Source of the DNA: DATAXP01 sp036272935
GTDB lineage: Bacteria > Planctomycetota > Planctomycetia > Pirellulales > PNKZ01
DNA length: 7,839 bases
Assembly: GCA_036272935.1 (NCBI GenBank)
Contig: DATAXP010000136.1
Coordinates: 1 to 7,839 of the forward strand
Direction: 5' to 3'
The first letter of the stretch is position 1, and each line of letters begins with the position of its first letter. Position numbers and translations under genes: made by a program. Positions 6,501-7,839 of this stretch are shown piece after piece. The notes under the pieces were generated by a model, which was given only the letters and a program-made list of their open reading frames with translations, had not been told where the DNA came from and searched no databases.

Positions 6501-7670
6501 GCATTGCTCGACGCCCTCGACTCCGGCGCAATTCAACTCAACGAATTGTCGCTCGATCAGAAGCAGGCCCTGGCGGCGCATCCCAATCGCGATCTCCAGC
6601 GCCGTGCGAAGACGATCCTCAGCCGCAGCGGCGGGCTGCCTAATCCCGATCGTCAGAAAGTCGTCGATGAATTGCTGCCGCTCACCGAGACCAAGGGGGA
6701 CGCCGCGGCGGGCAAACTCGTGTTCACTAAGCAGTGCGCCAAATGTCACATGCACTCGGGCGAAGGCCAGAAGATCGGACCAGATCTCTCCGGTATGGCA
6801 GTCCATCCCAAGCAGGAGCTGCTGGTGCATCTGCTGGATCCCAGCCGCAGCGTCGAAGGCAACTTTCGCGTCTATTCGGTGCAAACCGACGACGGCCGCG
6901 TGCTCTCGGGCTTGCTCGCCTCGGAAACCAAAACGACGGTCGAGATCATCGACGCTGAAGGCAAGCGGCACCAATTGCTACGCGATGAAATCGAAACGCT
7001 GGCCGCCTCCTCGAAGTCGATGATGCCCGAGGGCTTTGAGAAGCAGGTTTCTCGCGAAGACCTGGTGAACTTGCTGGAATTCCTCACGGCTCGCGGCAAG
7101 TTCTTCCCGCTCGATCTGCGTAGGGCGGCGACCATCGTCAGCACGCGCGGCATGTTCAACCGCCAAGATAGCAAGGTCGAACGGCTGATCTTTAGCGACT
7201 GGTCGCCGAAGACATTTGCTGGAGTACCGTTCACACTCGTCGATCCCCAGGGCGACCGGGTCCGCAACGTGATCCTGCTCAAGGGGCGTCTCGGCAAGAT
7301 TCCGCCGACGATGCCGACCACTGTCTCGCTACCGGTCAATTCACCGGCCACCGCGATCCACCTGCTCAGCGGCGTCAGCGGTTGGGGCTTTCCGCTCGGC
7401 GAGAAGGAGAGTGTCACGATGATCGTGCGCTTGCACTACGTCGATGGCACGAGCGAGAACCATCCGCTGCTGAATGGCGAACACTTTGCCGACTACATCC
7501 GGCGGGTCGACGTGCCTAAGTCGCAGTTTGCTTTTGATCTGGGCGGGCGGCAAATGCGCTACCTGGCAATTCGCCCCAAACGTTCGGATGTGATCCGAGA
7601 GGTGGAATTCGTCAAAGGCTCCGACGCCACGGCCCCCGTCGTCATGGCAGCGACCGTGGAAGATCGCTAG
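3501..7670 (+). CDS. Exported ThuA / sugar-dehydrogenase-like propeller / HEAT-like / cytochrome c fusion protein
   Basis: A 1389-residue multidomain protein starting at ATG 3501; the upstream 40 in-frame codons lie inside the oxidoreductase gene and are not used. Residues 1-24 are an export signal, either cleaved after Ala24 or a lipoprotein signal with LVAC at 13-16. Residues 26-228 are a ThuA domain (GDRGHHQPAERF, VPIHCGSFCF, WDETYVHDKHN, GRVFYTAWGHDARTW). Residues about 296-680 match the Pirellula/Verrucomicrobium-type dehydrogenase domain (TIGR02604-like), a propeller related to glucose/sorbosone dehydrogenases. It has two Asp-rich, probably Ca-binding loops (DTNGDGRAD 356-364, DHDGDGHAD 399-407) and THGGVSNLRYGPDG (421-434), where His422 matches the catalytic-base position of soluble glucose dehydrogenases. 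Residues about 683-1060 are helical and HEAT-like (ENLFWRLQARRLL). Residues about 1065-1215 are the matching heme domain (TIGR02603-like), with CAKCH at 1079-1083 and probable axial Met1174 or Met1175 in MMPEGF. Residues about 1216-1389 are a beta-rich, unnamed C-terminal domain. It probably oxidises a carbohydrate outside the cytoplasm; the substrate is unknown. Confidence 0.93.
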   Translation: MQRQLRIAAIASLVACSFASASTARDLKVLFLGDRGHHQPAERFAQLQPVLARRGIALTYTEKVGDLNKATLARYDGLMIYANIDQIGPAEEPALLEYVAGGGGLVPIHCGSFCFRNSPKYVALVGAQFKRHGTGTFRTVVAEPAHPVMKGFSGFESWDETYVHDKHNTANRTVLEIREDSAGFEPWTWVRTEGKGRVFYTAWGHDARTWGHPGFQNLVERGIRWACGDDPQLAGNYVDTALYVPKMTAQRTDVKPFEYIDVGAKIPNYTPGAKWGTQGRPLSSMQLPLEPEESLKHYVTADDFELRLFAAEPDIGKALAMTWDERGRLWLCESSDYPNNLQEPGQGDDYVRVCEDTNGDGRADKFTIFADKLSIPTSLAFHRGGVIVQNATETLYLKDHDGDGHADERRVLLTGWSAGDTHGGVSNLRYGPDGWFWAMQGYNNSSPGRPAGSMLGARQFGTFRMGFFRFRLTESNAPEVEELEFIRSTNNNTWGLGISEEGLIFGSTANGNPSVFVPIPNRYYEAVRGWSPPDLGGIAENDRIYPITEKVRQVDHHGGFTAAAGHALYTARNYPEAYWNRTAFVCEPTAHLVATFVLEPQGAGFRSHNAWNLVASDDEWAAPIMAEVGPDGNVWVLDWYNYIVQHNPTPIGFTTGNGKAYESDLRDKKHGRIFRVVPKGWQEARSPSLAGAARDQLVEQLKSENLFWRLQARRLLSETGSANVFHATSTRPLANNAQRQLTRLLALADAPPSRHDAEEVWKAINDPAILADGILVDAATCAAARQAHDFLLLAAAESPPAAGGRTFECIARVAEHYARSIPRDSFDALLVKLGASASPAIPAVVEGLSRGWPKNQSLALSPQANAAIGKLLKALPNEPKGRLVTLAERLGSTQVAAYANEISASLLRDATMPELDDARRVAAARQLIGFRKTDVETQTKILDMLDAHASPELAGGVLASLADSEVRELGKEVVAKLALVTPTARTAAVKLLIARAEWTPALLDALDSGAIQLNELSLDQKQALAAHPNRDLQRRAKTILSRSGGLPNPDRQKVVDELLPLTETKGDAAAGKLVFTKQCAKCHMHSGEGQKIGPDLSGMAVHPKQELLVHLLDPSRSVEGNFRVYSVQTDDGRVLSGLLASETKTTVEIIDAEGKRHQLLRDEIETLAASSKSMMPEGFEKQVSREDLVNLLEFLTARGKFFPLDLRRAATIVSTRGMFNRQDSKVERLIFSDWSPKTFAGVPFTLVDPQGDRVRNVILLKGRLGKIPPTMPTTVSLPVNSPATAIHLLSGVSGWGFPLGEKESVTMIVRLHYVDGTSENHPLLNGEHFADYIRRVDVPKSQFAFDLGGRQMRYLAIRPKRSDVIREVEFVKGSDATAPVVMAATVEDR

Positions 7671-7698
7671 TCAACGCTACACGTTCTCAACAAGCGAT

Positions 7699-7839
7699 CT
7701 AGCTCACCACTTCTTCCGAGGCGGTCGGGGCTGCACGCTTTGCCTTGCGGCGGCGGCGCCAGCCGTGGGCACCGAAGCCCGCGGCGGCCAGGCCGGCCAG
7801 CAGCAAGCTGCCCGGTTCGGGCACCGGCGTCCAGACGAG
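7699..7839 (-). CDS. PEP-CTERM sorting-domain protein, C-terminal end only (partial)
   Basis: The minus strand entering from the right edge reads 46 codons and stops with TAG at 7701-7699. The product has the three-part PEP-CTERM signal: the VPEPGS motif, a short hydrophobic helix LLLAGLAAAGFGA, and an arginine-rich cluster WRRRRKAKR. Such signals tether exported proteins and are processed by an exosortase; planctomycetes carry many of them. The rest of the protein lies beyond the window, so its function cannot be told. The tail after the basic cluster (AAPTASEEVVS) is longer and more acidic than the usual few residues. The gene converges on the ThuA fusion gene with 28 bases between the stops, and no terminator is visible there. 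Confidence 0.85.
   Translation of the reverse strand, partial: LVWTPVPEPGSLLLAGLAAAGFGAHGWRRRRKAKRAAPTASEEVVS

Noticed and set aside
5892..6974. Long minus-strand open frame of 360 codons
   Set aside because: Antisense to the HEAT-like and heme regions of the fusion gene; composition typical of a shadow frame, with no motif.

Overview
The window looks like chromosomal DNA of a planctomycete, most likely of the Pirellulales type. Four things point there: a very large secreted fusion of ThuA, a sugar-dehydrogenase-like propeller and a cytochrome c of the 'Pirellula/Verrucomicrobium' family; an AraC/XylR-type regulator divergent from a Gfo/Idh/MocA oxidoreductase; a leucine-rich-repeat protein of the planctomycete type; and the C-terminus of a PEP-CTERM protein at the right edge. 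Base composition is GC-rich and even. I see no sign of a phage, insertion sequence, CRISPR array or RNA gene.

Layout. Positions 1-728 hold a plus-strand leucine-rich-repeat gene that is cut by the window edge and broken by in-frame stops, so it is probably a decaying pseudogene. Positions 729-992 are non-coding and carry a perfect 17-bp palindrome. Positions 993-2153 are a minus-strand regulator with a LacI-like sensor and an AraC HTH. Positions 2154-2373 are the divergent control region, with a repeated GCGTAA-type motif in direct and inverted orientation. Positions 2374-3492 encode a cytoplasmic Gfo/Idh/MocA-family protein that lacks most of the family's usual catalytic residues. Positions 3501-7670 encode the 1389-residue exported ThuA/propeller/HEAT/cytochrome c protein, only 8 bases behind the oxidoreductase. 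The 28 bases 7671-7698 hold nothing I can name. Positions 7699-7839 (minus strand) are the last 46 codons and stop of a PEP-CTERM protein, converging on the operon.

How the genes may work together (inference). The regulator probably senses a sugar or sugar derivative and controls the divergent two-gene operon through the repeats at 2213-2290. Pairing a Gfo/Idh/MocA protein with a ThuA domain recalls the thuA-thuB pair of Sinorhizobium trehalose utilisation. Here the ThuA part is fused to an exported oxidase-like propeller with its own heme. A plausible scheme is oxidation of a sugar outside the cytoplasm with electrons passing to the heme, followed by processing of the product by the cytoplasmic partner. 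The substrate cannot be read from the sequence.
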